Positions 26,066 to 35,270 of a stretch of DNA of 64,000 nucleotides are shown here, in pieces (the first letter of the stretch is position 1; each line of letters begins with the position of its first letter). The notes under the pieces were generated by a model, which worked only from the letters and a program-made list of their open reading frames with translations, did not search any database and had not been told where the DNA came from. The DNA lies in assembly GCA_019634915.1 (NCBI GenBank), contig JAHCAN010000004.1:1-64000 (forward strand), written 5' to 3'. Position numbers and translations under genes: made by a program. This DNA is from Steroidobacteraceae bacterium. GTDB lineage: Bacteria; Pseudomonadota; Gammaproteobacteria; Steroidobacterales; Steroidobacteraceae.

Positions 26066-27628
26066 ATGAAGGCAGCGATCATCGCCGTTGCGGGATGCTT
26101 CGGTATCACGCCAGTCCTGGCTCAAACTGCGGCGTCGCAGGCGCAAATCACTGCCTGTGATGCCCTGAGAAAGGTGGATTTCGGATCCATCCAGGACGCG
26201 GCGACCCAGATCACGGCAACTCGAATGGTGGCGGCCGCTGGTGAGGTCCCTGCTCACTGCCGCGTCGAGGGTTACGTGGCGCCGAATGTCGGGTTCATCC
26301 TGCGCCTGCCTGGAAAATCCGACTGGAACGGCAAATTCAGCCACATGGCGCCGGGCGGCTACGGAGGGTCGCTGGAGGTCATGGCGCCGTGGTGTGACGA
26401 TGCCCTGCGCCGTGGCTATGCGTGCATCACGCAGAACACGGGGCATTGGGGGGCGACCTACGATGCCGTCTGGGCCTACAACAATCTGCAGGCCGAGTTC
26501 GACTACGGCATTCGCGCCGCGAACGTCGCAACGTTGGCCGGCAAGGCGATCACGGAGCAGTTCTATTCAGCAGCGCCAAGATACTCCTATTTCATGGGAT
26601 GTTCGGGTGGTGGCAAGCAGGCGCTCGTTCAGGCGCAGCGCTATCCGTGGAACTACGACGGCATCGTTGCCGTGGAACCGTCCAATCCCACGATTACCGG
26701 GGTCGTGCAGCTGTGGAATGCGCTGGCGACGCACGACGCCGAAGGCAAGCCGCTCTTCTCGCCCGCGGATCTGCAGGTGCTGCACGATGGAGCCGTCAGG
26801 AAATGTGATGGACGGGATGGACTGGAGGACGGTGTGATCGGTGACCCGCTGGGCTGTCGGTTCGATCCTGCCGTACTGGCCTGCAAAGCCGGTCAGACAT
26901 CGGGATGCCTGTCCGGGATTCAGGTCGAGGCGGCGAGGAAGGTCTACGGCGGCCCCGTGACGTCGACCGGTCGAAGCCTCTATTTCCCGACGTCGCTGGG
27001 CGGGGAAAAGGGCAGCTACTTCACCGGCGGCGAGACCGGCATCAACTACAAGACGCAGTACTGGCAATACATGGGGTTCACACCGGATCCGGGCCCGAAC
27101 TGGAAGCCCACGGACTTCAATTTCGACGTGGACTGGAAGCGCTCCTACATGATGGATGCCGTGCTCGTCGCGAGCGACAACCCGGATCTGCGCAAGCTGC
27201 GTGCCGAGGGTCACAAGCTGATGATCATCCAGGGCCTCGAGGATTCGGGGCTGCCGGGACCGCGCGTCACGACGGACTACTATGAGATGGTCGAAAAGAT
27301 ACTGGGCGGGCGCGCTGAAACCCAGAAATCGGTGCGGGTCTTCATGATCCCCGGACGCTCGCATTGTCGAGGCGGCGTCGGCGCGGCGGCCGTGGACATG
27401 CTGGGCAACATCGAAGCCTGGGTCGAACAGGGTCGCGCACCGGACATGATCATCGGTGCGCATGCTGAAGGCAACGACGTCGCCGATTTCATCAGGTTGC
27501 CGAAGGATCTGTCCTCTGCGAAGTTCACGCGGCCTCATTACCCGTATCCGCTGCGGGCGCGATACAAGGGCAAGGGTGACCCGAACGACTATCGCAGCTT
27601 CGAAGCCGTGGGACCCGACTCGAAGTAG
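26066..27628 (+). CDS. Tannase/feruloyl esterase family protein, copy 2
   Basis: A 520-residue paralogue of the preceding gene, nearly collinear over its whole length and sharing even the untranslated leader (a GGAG-containing stretch ending TCACATGAAGGCAGCG). The signal peptide is normal (MKAAIIAVAGCFGITPVLAQ). It retains GCSGGGKQ, GLEDSGLPG and RSHCRGG, so it should be active. It lacks the short segment GTLGNPAKG present near the C-terminus of copy 1. Tandem duplication is evident; differences cluster in the ends and loops, which may mean different substrates. Confidence 0.9.
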   Translation: MKAAIIAVAGCFGITPVLAQTAASQAQITACDALRKVDFGSIQDAATQITATRMVAAAGEVPAHCRVEGYVAPNVGFILRLPGKSDWNGKFSHMAPGGYGGSLEVMAPWCDDALRRGYACITQNTGHWGATYDAVWAYNNLQAEFDYGIRAANVATLAGKAITEQFYSAAPRYSYFMGCSGGGKQALVQAQRYPWNYDGIVAVEPSNPTITGVVQLWNALATHDAEGKPLFSPADLQVLHDGAVRKCDGRDGLEDGVIGDPLGCRFDPAVLACKAGQTSGCLSGIQVEAARKVYGGPVTSTGRSLYFPTSLGGEKGSYFTGGETGINYKTQYWQYMGFTPDPGPNWKPTDFNFDVDWKRSYMMDAVLVASDNPDLRKLRAEGHKLMIIQGLEDSGLPGPRVTTDYYEMVEKILGGRAETQKSVRVFMIPGRSHCRGGVGAAAVDMLGNIEAWVEQGRAPDMIIGAHAEGNDVADFIRLPKDLSSAKFTRPHYPYPLRARYKGKGDPNDYRSFEAVGPDSK

Positions 27629-27704
27629 CGCTGCTGCGGGTGGTGGGAGCCGGTACGACGTCTGTCGCCCATCCGCAGGGCCGCGGGGTCTGAGCGCAGC
27701 GGTC

Positions 27705-28136
27705 ATGTCTCGCGATGTCTACAGCGGAGACGATGCACTGATCGGGCTCACCGGTGAGCCCGACAGTACTCTGACCGCAGAGTTCTTCATCGAAGCCGAT
27801 GGTGACGTCGATGTGATCTGCCGGGTGGCGAGTGTGCTTCGGCTCGCCAATCGGGCCGTGACGCGGGGGAGTCTCATCAGTGACCAGGGTGGGGGCGTCA
27901 CCATTCGTGTCGAGATGGGCGGGCTCTCGCTCACTACGGTGGAGAACCTGCTGCGCAAGCTTTCTCAGTTGACCTGCGTGCTCGAGTCGCAGGCTCGCGT
28001 AACGGGCTCCGGGGCCCCTGCATCCTCCCGCATTCTGCGAGTGACGGACGAGGGGATAACCTTCCATGACTGCCAGGAGGCTCCGCAATCCGGGTGTCGA
28101 GAAGACGGGATACAGCAAGGGCGCCATTTCAGGTGA
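27705..28136 (+). CDS. Small ACT-like domain protein (tentative)
   Basis: A 143-residue cytosolic protein of unknown function. Residues about 20-100 follow a beta-alpha-beta-beta-alpha-beta order (LTAEFFIEA; DVDVICRVASVLRLANR; AVTRGSLIS; VTIRVEMGG; TVENLLRKLSQLTCV), the pattern of ACT domains such as the small subunit of acetolactate synthase. The last 40 residues look disordered. The ribosome-binding site is weak and the ATG is chosen because the domain starts shortly after it. It lies 76 bases after the second tannase gene and 69 before the coiled-coil gene. The domain call is by pattern only. Confidence 0.5.
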   Translation: MSRDVYSGDDALIGLTGEPDSTLTAEFFIEADGDVDVICRVASVLRLANRAVTRGSLISDQGGGVTIRVEMGGLSLTTVENLLRKLSQLTCVLESQARVTGSGAPASSRILRVTDEGITFHDCQEAPQSGCREDGIQQGRHFR

Positions 28137-28205
28137 ATACGCCGCATTTGGCGGCTGTCGCCCGGCTCCGCTGGCGATACCCTCGGGATCGAGGTGGCCG
28201 TCCGC

Positions 28206-28574
28206 GTGGATTATCTGTACTCGCTGTATGATGCGCTCGTGAGCATCGATGTCCCGTCCGACAAGGCGCGGGCGGTCGTCGATGCAATGGAGCGGGACAT
28301 GGGCACGACCCTGGCGACCAAGACCGACTTGCTGCTGCTCGAGCAGAAGCTGGATGCCCGGTGCGGCGCCATCGAGCAGCGGCTCGAGACGTTCCGCGAC
28401 GCGCTGCAGAAGGAAATCGGTGCGACGCGGGACACGCTGCAGAGAGACCATGAGTCGTTTCGCGGCTCGATGCAGAAGGACATGGAGCTCCTGCGCAGCG
28501 CCATGACCGTGCGCCTGGGATCGATGCTGGTGGTCGGGTTCACCCTGCTGTTCGCCGCACTGAAGCTGACCTGA
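28206..28574 (+). CDS. Coiled-coil membrane-anchored protein, paralogue 1 (DUF1640/CCDC90-like)
   Basis: A 122-residue protein: conserved head VDYLYSLYDALVSIDVPSDK, then AVVDAMERDM and ATKTDLLLLEQKL, a heptad-rich coiled coil, and a C-terminal membrane helix RLGSMLVVGFTLLFAALKL. The order (helical head, ATKxDL, coiled coil, terminal TM) resembles bacterial DUF1640/CCDC90-type proteins; function is unknown. The GTG at 28206 is preferred over the in-frame GTG at 28194 because VDYLYSLYD is also the start of paralogue 3. Paralogues are at 37943 and 44046. Confidence 0.78.
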   Translation: MDYLYSLYDALVSIDVPSDKARAVVDAMERDMGTTLATKTDLLLLEQKLDARCGAIEQRLETFRDALQKEIGATRDTLQRDHESFRGSMQKDMELLRSAMTVRLGSMLVVGFTLLFAALKLT

Positions 28575-28627
28575 CCCGCCGCGCGGTGGCACAATCGCGC
28601 CCTCATCGCGACGACCGGGGGTGTTTC

Positions 28628-31267
28628 GTGATCCGCCTGACCGCAGTCCTTCTCGTTTGCGCGGCGTTCACCGCCGGCGCCGAAGAATATCCCCATGGCC
28701 AGCTGTCGCGCGACGTCGTGCCGCAGCGCTATGCGCTTGCGCTGGACATCGACCCGCGCAGGACGACGTTCAGTGGCACGGCCGACATCGACGTCGTGAT
28801 CGGCCAGCCGACGCAACGCATCTGGCTGCACGGCCGCGGGCTGCGCGTGTCGGCGGCGACGTTGAGCGCAGGCGACGCCACCCTGCCGCTCACGTACACC
28901 GAGGTCGATACGGTGAACGGCGTCGCGCGGCTCGACTCGGCCACGCGGATCGCCGCGGGCCCGGCGACGCTGCACCTGGCTTACGAGGCCGACTTCGGCC
29001 GGGGCATGTCGGGCATCGGGCGCCTGCTCGCCGGCGACGAGGCTTATGTCTTCACGCAGATGGAGCCGATCGATGCGCGCGCGGCCTTCCCCGGCTTCGA
29101 CGATCCGCAGTTCAAGACGCCGTTCGAGGTGACCGTCGTCGCGCCCGAGGGCGACTTCGTCGTCTCGAATGCACGACTCGTGTCGCGGGGACCGGCCGGC
29201 AAGGGTCTCGTGCGCCATCGCTTCGCACCCACACTGCCGCTGCCGACCTACCTCGTCGCGTTCGCGGTCGGGCCGCTCGCTGTCGCCGAGGGCCAGCCAA
29301 TCGCCGCGCACGAGCTCGAGCGGCCGCCGATCCCGCAGCGCGGCATCGCGACGCGCGGCCAGGGCTCGAAGCTCACCTATGTGCTCGAACACACGCCGGC
29401 GATCGTCACTGCGCTGGAGGATTATTTCGGGATCGCGTACCCGTACCCGAAGCTCGACCAGATCGCCTCGCCCGACATGCCTGGTGCGATGGAGAATGCC
29501 GGCGCGGTGATCTATGGTGACAGTCTGTTGCTGCTCGGCGCCGATGCGCCGCCCGCGCAGCTGCGCGGGTTCTACGAGGTCGCCGCGCACGAGCTCGCCC
29601 ACCAGTGGTTCGGCGACCTCGTCACGCCGCGCTGGTGGGACGACATCTGGCTGAACGAGGCGTTCGCGTCATGGATGGGCGCGAAGATCGCGCACCAGCT
29701 GCGGCCCGACCTCTCGCCGGCGACGACGATCACCGACGATGCGCTGCTGGCGATGGTGACCGATTCGCAGCAGGCCGGGCGCCCGATCCGCCAGCCGATC
29801 AGCGACAACTCGCAGATCACGACCGCGTTCGACGACATCACCTACAAGAAGGGCGGTGGCGTGCTGTCGATGATCGAGTCCTACATCGGCCCGGAGAAAT
29901 TCCGCGACGGCGTGCGGCTGCATCTCGGGCGCCACCTGCACGGCAGCGCGACGGCCGACGACTTCTTCGCGGCGATGGCCGAAGCGGCGAAGGATCCGGC
30001 GATCATCGACGCGTTCCGCTCGTTCGTCGAGCAGCCGGGCCTGCCGCTGGTCACGGTCGAGCGGCATGCGAACGCTCTCTCGCTGGCCCAGTCGCGCTAC
30101 GCGCCGACCGGCTCGACGATCGCTCAGGGGCAGCTGTGGAAGATCCCGCTGTGCGTGAACTTCTACGGCGAGCGCGCCACCGCGAAGCGCTGCACGCTGA
30201 TGCGCGGCAGGCACGCGACGATGGGCCTGCCGCAGGGCATCGGCGCGATCGATGCGGTGATGCCGAACGCGGGCGGGGCGGGCTATTACCGCTTCGCGCT
30301 CGACGAGGCGTCCGCGGCCGCGCTGCTGGCGCGCGGCACGTCGCTGCCCGACAGCGAGGCGCTGGTGCTTGCCGACAGCATCAAGGGTGGCTTCGCATCG
30401 GGTAACGTGATCCTCGACACGCTGCTCGACGCGATGGCGTCCCTCGCGTCGCATCCGAGCCGGCAGGTGTCCACGTCGCTCGGCCTCGAGGCCCATGACA
30501 TCGCCAATCGCATGCTCGACGATGCGCAGCGCCAGGTGCTCGAGCGCCGTATCGGTGCCGCTTACGGCCCGCAGCTCGCGAAGCTCGGCGTCGTGCTGGA
30601 CGCCGCCGGCAACGCCGGCGACAGCGCCGAGACGCGCCTGCTGCGCCGCGCACTGCTGTTCCTCGTCGGCGTCGCTGGACGCGATGCCGACGTCCGGGCA
30701 CAACTGGCAGCCGCGGCGGCGAAGTCGCTGCAGGACCCGGCATGGCTCGACAGCGGCCTGCGCGATCGCGTGTGGACCGTCGGCGTGCAGGAGAAGGTGC
30801 CGGGTGTCGTCGACGCGCTGGTGAAAGCGCTCACCGGCGACGATTCGCTCGCCCGCGAGCAGGCGGCCTTCGCGCTCGGACTCGCGGACGATGCCGACGT
30901 CGCGGAACGCCTGCGCAGCGAGGTCATCCTGGATACGCGCGTGCCGGCATCGCAGGCGATGACGATACTCGCATTCCAGCTCGCACAGCCGGTCACGCGC
31001 GCGGCCGCCTGGCAATGGATGCAGCAGAGCGCGGGCCCGCTGGGCGAGCGCTTGCCGCAGTTCGCGCGACAGTTCCTGCTGCAGTTGCCCGCGCAGGCGT
31101 TCTGCGACCGGCAGTCCGCGGCCGATGTGAAGGCGTTTGCCGAGCGGAAGGTGAAAGAGTACGGGCAGGGCGAGTTGGTCGCGGCGCGCGCGGTCGAATC
31201 GATCGAGCTGTGCGCGGCGTCGAAAGCGCAGCACACCGCCGAGTTCGTCGCATTGACCGCAGATTAG
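28628..31267 (+). CDS. M1-family aminopeptidase
   Basis: An 879-residue zinc metallopeptidase. A signal peptide (about 1-20, ending TAGA) indicates export. The substrate-recognition motif GAMENAG and the zinc site HELAHQWFGDLVTPRWWDDIWLNEAFASW (HExxH-x18-E) are intact, followed by a Tyr-containing segment and a C-terminal ERAP1-like helical domain. It cleaves N-terminal residues from peptides, probably in the periplasm. The start is a GTG at 28628 directly preceding the hydrophobic signal core; an upstream ATG-like start would put charged residues before it. It converges with the flavoprotein gene, overlapping by four bases. Confidence 0.93.
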   Translation: MIRLTAVLLVCAAFTAGAEEYPHGQLSRDVVPQRYALALDIDPRRTTFSGTADIDVVIGQPTQRIWLHGRGLRVSAATLSAGDATLPLTYTEVDTVNGVARLDSATRIAAGPATLHLAYEADFGRGMSGIGRLLAGDEAYVFTQMEPIDARAAFPGFDDPQFKTPFEVTVVAPEGDFVVSNARLVSRGPAGKGLVRHRFAPTLPLPTYLVAFAVGPLAVAEGQPIAAHELERPPIPQRGIATRGQGSKLTYVLEHTPAIVTALEDYFGIAYPYPKLDQIASPDMPGAMENAGAVIYGDSLLLLGADAPPAQLRGFYEVAAHELAHQWFGDLVTPRWWDDIWLNEAFASWMGAKIAHQLRPDLSPATTITDDALLAMVTDSQQAGRPIRQPISDNSQITTAFDDITYKKGGGVLSMIESYIGPEKFRDGVRLHLGRHLHGSATADDFFAAMAEAAKDPAIIDAFRSFVEQPGLPLVTVERHANALSLAQSRYAPTGSTIAQGQLWKIPLCVNFYGERATAKRCTLMRGRHATMGLPQGIGAIDAVMPNAGGAGYYRFALDEASAAALLARGTSLPDSEALVLADSIKGGFASGNVILDTLLDAMASLASHPSRQVSTSLGLEAHDIANRMLDDAQRQVLERRIGAAYGPQLAKLGVVLDAAGNAGDSAETRLLRRALLFLVGVAGRDADVRAQLAAAAAKSLQDPAWLDSGLRDRVWTVGVQEKVPGVVDALVKALTGDDSLAREQAAFALGLADDADVAERLRSEVILDTRVPASQAMTILAFQLAQPVTRAAAWQWMQQSAGPLGERLPQFARQFLLQLPAQAFCDRQSAADVKAFAERKVKEYGQGELVAARAVESIELCAASKAQHTAEFVALTAD

Positions 31268-33156
31268 CCGATCACCTGCGTGCCGGTGAGTTCGCCGACC
31301 GCGCGATGCGCCTCGTCGATCGCCGCGTGCGCGTAGGCCGCCCAGGCCGAGTCGGAGTTCGCGAAGCCGATCGCGCTGTGGCGTGCGCGGGCGGTTTCGT
31401 TCGGCGGCGGGCCTTTGCGCGCCGGATCGAACAACGGGTTGTCGCCGCCCGAATAGCCGTGGCCCCAGCGATTCACCGTGATGGCCGCGATATCGCGCTC
31501 GGCATCGAAGCCGGCCGGGCCGACGATACGTGTCAGCTCGTCGCGCGCCTCGGCCTCGAAGCGCTCGAACGGCGCCGCGAGCAGCTGGCCGCGTGCGGCG
31601 CGCAGCGCCTCGCGCGGATCGAGCCCCGGCGCCAGCGGCACGGTCGGCACGTGCACCAGGTGCAGGACCATCGGCTCGTCGGGTGAGCGCGGGAAGCGGT
31701 AGCCGCCGAGACTCACCGGATAGTCGAGCTTGATGCGTGAATAGAAGCCGATCGCATTGGTCACTTCGTGCACGCCGCGCGCGACCCAGGGCCGCCAGTT
31801 GCGCACGGCGACCTTCACGTAGACGAGCGGCGCCTTGACGTTGAGCGCGAGCGCCTCGCGCTGCGCGGATGGCAGTTCGGGCAGGACATAAGGGGCCATC
31901 GAGTGGTAGGCCGCGAAGATCGCATGGCGCGAGCGCGCAGCGCGAAGCTTGCCGTCCTGTATATGGAAGGTCTCGACGCCATCTCCTGTATTGCGCATCG
32001 CGACCGCCGTCGCACGCAGCCGCAGGCGTATCCATGCGCCATCGGCGTCGAGGCGTGAGTAATCGAACGGCGCGAGCACGACATCCTCCATGTCGCGCCC
32101 TGGTGCGACACCGCGAATCAGCGAGCGCACGAGCAATCGCGCAATCGATGCGTTGCCGTCGGGGAAGTGATGGATGTAGGGATCGTTCATCCCGGCGTTG
32201 TCGGTGCCGTCGCCGAGCCCGAGACCCGCAAAGCCCGGATAGCCGCACTCCCGCGCCCACGACGCCGGTACCGCGTCGATGCCCGCCGCGAAAAAGTCGT
32301 GCGAGCGGTCCTGGAAGGTATCGGCAACGGCGACTTCGTAGCCGAGGATCTGCGTGATCCAGGCGCGATAACTCGTGCGCTCGAGCAGTGCGTGCTTCTG
32401 TGCGCTCGAGCGGCCCGCGAGCGGATCGCGCGTCGAGGTGTAGAGCTCGAGCAGCTGGCGCTTCGCGGTATCCGATACCGGAAAGTCGGCGATGAATGCG
32501 GCCACCGGCCGCGCGTTCAGGCGGTCGGGCGCAATATCGTCGGCGACCATGCGCAGCGGATCGCCGGTGACGAGGCGATCGACGCCGAAGCTCTCGCGCT
32601 TGAAGAGCAACCCGCGCGACAGGCCGAGCCCCGGATAGAGCCCGCGGTCGAAGGCGGTTTCGAAACGGTCGATGTCGACGCCGAGCGCACCCAGCAGGCC
32701 GAGCGCCTCGCGGCTGTACAGCGAGTGCGGCGATTGCAGCGACTCGCTGCCGCCGTAGGACAGCAGCGTGCGGCCGCCCACGGCGAACTCGTTGCGCTGC
32801 GCATGGCCGCCGAAGTCGTCGTTTGCCTCGAGCAGCAGGATGCGCGCATTGGGTTTCTCGCGCCGGTAGAACCATGCTGCCGCAAGACCGCTGATGCCGG
32901 CGCCGACGACGACCAGATCGAAGCGTTCATCGGGCACGACGCCGTCGAGCGCCGGGTGCTCGCCGTCGCGCAACGCGTGCGCGACGCTGAAGCTGTCGGC
33001 CGCGGAGCCACGAAATCCGCCGGCCGCGGGCGGGTAGAGTGCGCGGGCGGCCGGCGACGCGCACAGCAGATCGACCGGTGCGAATCCGGCCGCGATCGCG
33101 ACCGCGGCGCCGTTCAGGAAATCGCGCCGGCTGACGTCCTGTCGCATGCGATCCAT
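31264..33156 (-). CDS. Tat-exported FAD-dependent amine oxidase (spermidine dehydrogenase-like)
   Basis: A 630-residue flavoprotein. The N-terminus has a twin-arginine signal (SRRDFLNGAAVAIAAGFA, residues about 9-26), then the Rossmann FAD motif DLVVVGAGISGLAAAWF (about 80-96) with the ribose-binding LLLEANDDFGGHAQRNEF. The layout, length and C-terminal GFANSDSAWAAYAHAAIDEAHRAV match bacterial spermidine dehydrogenase/NAD(P)-binding amine-oxidase proteins. Substrate by homology only. The divergent gene at 33258 starts 101 bases away. Confidence 0.88.
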   Translation of the reverse strand: MDRMRQDVSRRDFLNGAAVAIAAGFAPVDLLCASPAARALYPPAAGGFRGSAADSFSVAHALRDGEHPALDGVVPDERFDLVVVGAGISGLAAAWFYRREKPNARILLLEANDDFGGHAQRNEFAVGGRTLLSYGGSESLQSPHSLYSREALGLLGALGVDIDRFETAFDRGLYPGLGLSRGLLFKRESFGVDRLVTGDPLRMVADDIAPDRLNARPVAAFIADFPVSDTAKRQLLELYTSTRDPLAGRSSAQKHALLERTSYRAWITQILGYEVAVADTFQDRSHDFFAAGIDAVPASWARECGYPGFAGLGLGDGTDNAGMNDPYIHHFPDGNASIARLLVRSLIRGVAPGRDMEDVVLAPFDYSRLDADGAWIRLRLRATAVAMRNTGDGVETFHIQDGKLRAARSRHAIFAAYHSMAPYVLPELPSAQREALALNVKAPLVYVKVAVRNWRPWVARGVHEVTNAIGFYSRIKLDYPVSLGGYRFPRSPDEPMVLHLVHVPTVPLAPGLDPREALRAARGQLLAAPFERFEAEARDELTRIVGPAGFDAERDIAAITVNRWGHGYSGGDNPLFDPARKGPPPNETARARHSAIGFANSDSAWAAYAHAAIDEAHRAVGELTGTQVIG

Positions 33157-33257
33157 TGTAGTGCAGGGCCTGCATGCGCGGCGCGGATGCTGCGTCGCCC
33201 GCGGTCGGTGATAGCATGCATCGCAAACGAGCCCCGGTTACGGGGCCAGGGGGAAAG

Positions 33258-34163
33258 ATGGCACGCACGATCTGTCGCGGCGGCGCGTTCGCGCTGGTCG
33301 CACTCTGGTTCACGGTCATGGCGGTGGCGCAGGACGACGAGGCGGCGTCCGTTTCAGCGGCGCAGCAGCGCACCGCTGCAGCATTCGCGGCCGCGCGCGA
33401 AGTGGCGGTGCACGGTCCGGCACAGCTGCCGTGGGTGAACGAGGCCACGATGTCGCTGCCCGAGGGCTTCATCTACGTGCCGCGCCCGCAGGCCGACCAG
33501 CTGATGGATGCGTTCGGGAACAGCTACGACGAGCGTTTCATCGGCCTGGTCTTTCCGGCGGGCGATGCCGGCTGGCTGGTCGTCGCCGAATACGAGCACT
33601 CCGGCCACATCGCCGACGATGAGGCGCGCGACTGGGATACCGACGAGCTGTTGTCGCAGCTGAAAGCCGGAACCAAGGAGGGCAACGAGCGACGCCGCGA
33701 ACTGGGCGTCGGTGAACTCGAAGTGCTGGGCTGGGCGGAAGAGCCGAGCTACGATCCCGCGACCCACCGCCTGATCTGGTCGCTCGCGGCGCGCGACACC
33801 GCGAGCGCGCCGGGCGAGCCGCAGACGATCAACTACAACACCTATGTGCTCGGCCGCGAAGGCTATGTCACGCTGAACCTCGTGACCGACAGCGAGGCGA
33901 TCGCGACCGACCGGGCCGCTGCGCACACGCTGCTCGCGGGGCTCGCGTTCGACCCCGGCCGTACGTATGCCGACTTCGACGCATCGACCGACAAGGTCGC
34001 GGCCTACGGCCTCGCGGCGCTCGTGGCCGGCGTGGCGGCCAAGAAGCTCGGCCTGCTGGCCGCGGCCGCGGCGTTCCTCGTCAAGTTCGGCAAGCTGATC
34101 GCCGTGGCCGTGCTCGGTGGCGGCGCGGCGCTGTGGAAGAAGCTGCGCGGCAAGCCTGCGTAG
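33258..34163 (+). CDS. DUF2167 family membrane protein
   Basis: A 301-residue protein with a signal peptide (about 1-25), a periplasmic beta-rich domain (PEGFIYVPRPQADQLM, LVFPAGDAGWLVVAEYEHSG, NYNTYVLGREGYVTLNLV) and one or two C-terminal membrane segments (about 250-290). These are the hallmarks of the DUF2167 family, whose function is unknown. The ATG at 33258 has GGGGGAAAG just upstream. Confidence 0.87.
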   Translation: MARTICRGGAFALVALWFTVMAVAQDDEAASVSAAQQRTAAAFAAAREVAVHGPAQLPWVNEATMSLPEGFIYVPRPQADQLMDAFGNSYDERFIGLVFPAGDAGWLVVAEYEHSGHIADDEARDWDTDELLSQLKAGTKEGNERRRELGVGELEVLGWAEEPSYDPATHRLIWSLAARDTASAPGEPQTINYNTYVLGREGYVTLNLVTDSEAIATDRAAAHTLLAGLAFDPGRTYADFDASTDKVAAYGLAALVAGVAAKKLGLLAAAAAFLVKFGKLIAVAVLGGGAALWKKLRGKPA

Positions 34164-34196
34164 GCGGTCGCGGCGGCATGCCGTAGCATCGATGCC

Positions 34197-34424
34197 ATGT
34201 CGCGCCGCCCGCAGCACAGGAGCCTGATCGAGCGTCTCTTCGACGGCGTGAGCCGCCTGCCGTGGTGGCTCAACGTACTGCTCGCGGTGGCGGCGTGGCT
34301 CGCGCTGGGGCGGGTGAGCGGACCCGAAGTACTGCACACGCTGGCGAAGTTCGCCCGGATCATCTTGCCGATGCTGTTTCTCGCTGGTGCCGGGATCGGA
34401 CTGCTGAGGCTGCGCTCGCGGTGA
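34197..34424 (+). CDS. Small membrane protein resembling the N-terminus of Mrr-type nucleases
   Basis: A 75-residue protein with two hydrophobic segments (about 24-40 and 52-70) after a basic head. The pattern RSLIERLFDGVSRLPWW-LNVLLAVAAW and FARIILPMLFLAGAG is reminiscent of the two-helix N-terminal region of membrane-linked restriction-endonuclease-like (Mrr) proteins, but no nuclease domain follows: TGA comes right after LRLRSR. It may be a truncated remnant or an independent small protein. The ribosome-binding site is weak. Confidence 0.5.
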   Translation: MSRRPQHRSLIERLFDGVSRLPWWLNVLLAVAAWLALGRVSGPEVLHTLAKFARIILPMLFLAGAGIGLLRLRSR

Positions 34425-34544
34425 CTGCGCTGACGGTGGACCGCACCATCGGAAAACCCTGATCGAGTGAGGTTCCCGGACCGGGACATACTCGATGCCG
34501 GCCAGTCCGGCCTGCAGCGGTTTCAACGAAAGGTGCGCCGTCCC

Positions 34545-35168
34545 ATGATCGATCTGTATACGACTCCGACCGCGAACGGTCTCAAGGCCTCGATCATGCT
34601 CGAGGAGGCCGGCCTCGAGTATCGCGTCCACAGAGTCGACCTCAGGAAGGGCCAGCATCTCGCGCCGGACTATCTCGCGATCAATCCAGTGGGGCGCGTC
34701 CCGGCGATCGTCGATCACGATACGGCCAGCGGCGCGCCGCTGACGGTGTACGGCACGGCGGCGATCCTGCTCTATCTCGCCGAGAAGTCGGGCCGGCTGA
34801 TGCCAGCCGATATCGAGGCGCGGGCCCGTGTCTTCCAGTGGCTCGGGATCATCCAGGCCGACATCGGCGCGGCCTACAGCAGCCAGTTCCTGTTCAAGGC
34901 ACTGGCGCCCGAGCCGCTGCCCTGGGCGATCGAACACTACGACGCGCTGTGTCTGCGCCTGGTCGCGCCGCTCGAACAGCAGCTCGGCAGGACCCGCTAC
35001 GTCGCCGGCGACGAGTACACGATCGCCGACGTGCTCGGCTATCCGCTGGCGACCGTGTCGATGCAACGCCATCCGGGCAATCTCGACGCGTATCCGAACA
35101 TGCGGCGCTGGGTCGCCGAAGTCGGTGCGCGGCCGGCGGTGCAGAAGGGCATGACGGTCGGTACCTGA
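34545..35168 (+). CDS. Glutathione S-transferase family protein (YfcG/Ure2-like)
   Basis: A 207-residue GST. The N-terminal segment MIDLYTTPTANGLKASIMLEE with Thr/Asn at the active site, AINPVGRVPAIVDHD and LTVYGTAAILLYLAEKSG is the nu-class/YfcG pattern, in which disulfide-bond reductase activity is common. The helical half carries YTIADVLGYPL (N-capping). The ATG at 34545 starts exactly at the thioredoxin fold; a start 78 bases upstream would add an unrelated head. Stand-alone gene. Confidence 0.88.
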   Translation: MIDLYTTPTANGLKASIMLEEAGLEYRVHRVDLRKGQHLAPDYLAINPVGRVPAIVDHDTASGAPLTVYGTAAILLYLAEKSGRLMPADIEARARVFQWLGIIQADIGAAYSSQFLFKALAPEPLPWAIEHYDALCLRLVAPLEQQLGRTRYVAGDEYTIADVLGYPLATVSMQRHPGNLDAYPNMRRWVAEVGARPAVQKGMTVGT

Positions 35169-35237
35169 TCGATCCCGCCGCGATGAGCGCTGCCGTCCGT
35201 GGGAGAGGGCGGCCGATAGGCGTCGTCCGGAAAATCA

Positions 35238-35253
35238 TATAACATCCGTTATA
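35238..35253. promoter_or_regulatory. Operator-like inverted repeat before the AbrB/Doc pair
   Basis: TATAAC-ATCC-GTTATA, a perfect 6-bp inverted repeat with a 4-base spacer, 17 bases upstream of the antitoxin start. The AT-rich block overlaps a probable -10 element. Toxin-antitoxin pairs of this kind repress themselves from such sites. Confidence 0.6.
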
Positions 35254-35270
35254 ACAACGGAGGCGCTGCC

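Noticed and set aside
29669-32875. A very long open frame (over 1000 codons) antisense to the aminopeptidase and flavoprotein genes
   Set aside because: It is an Arg/Ala/Gly-rich low-complexity translation created by GC-rich third positions; the opposite strand encodes two intact, motif-bearing enzymes.
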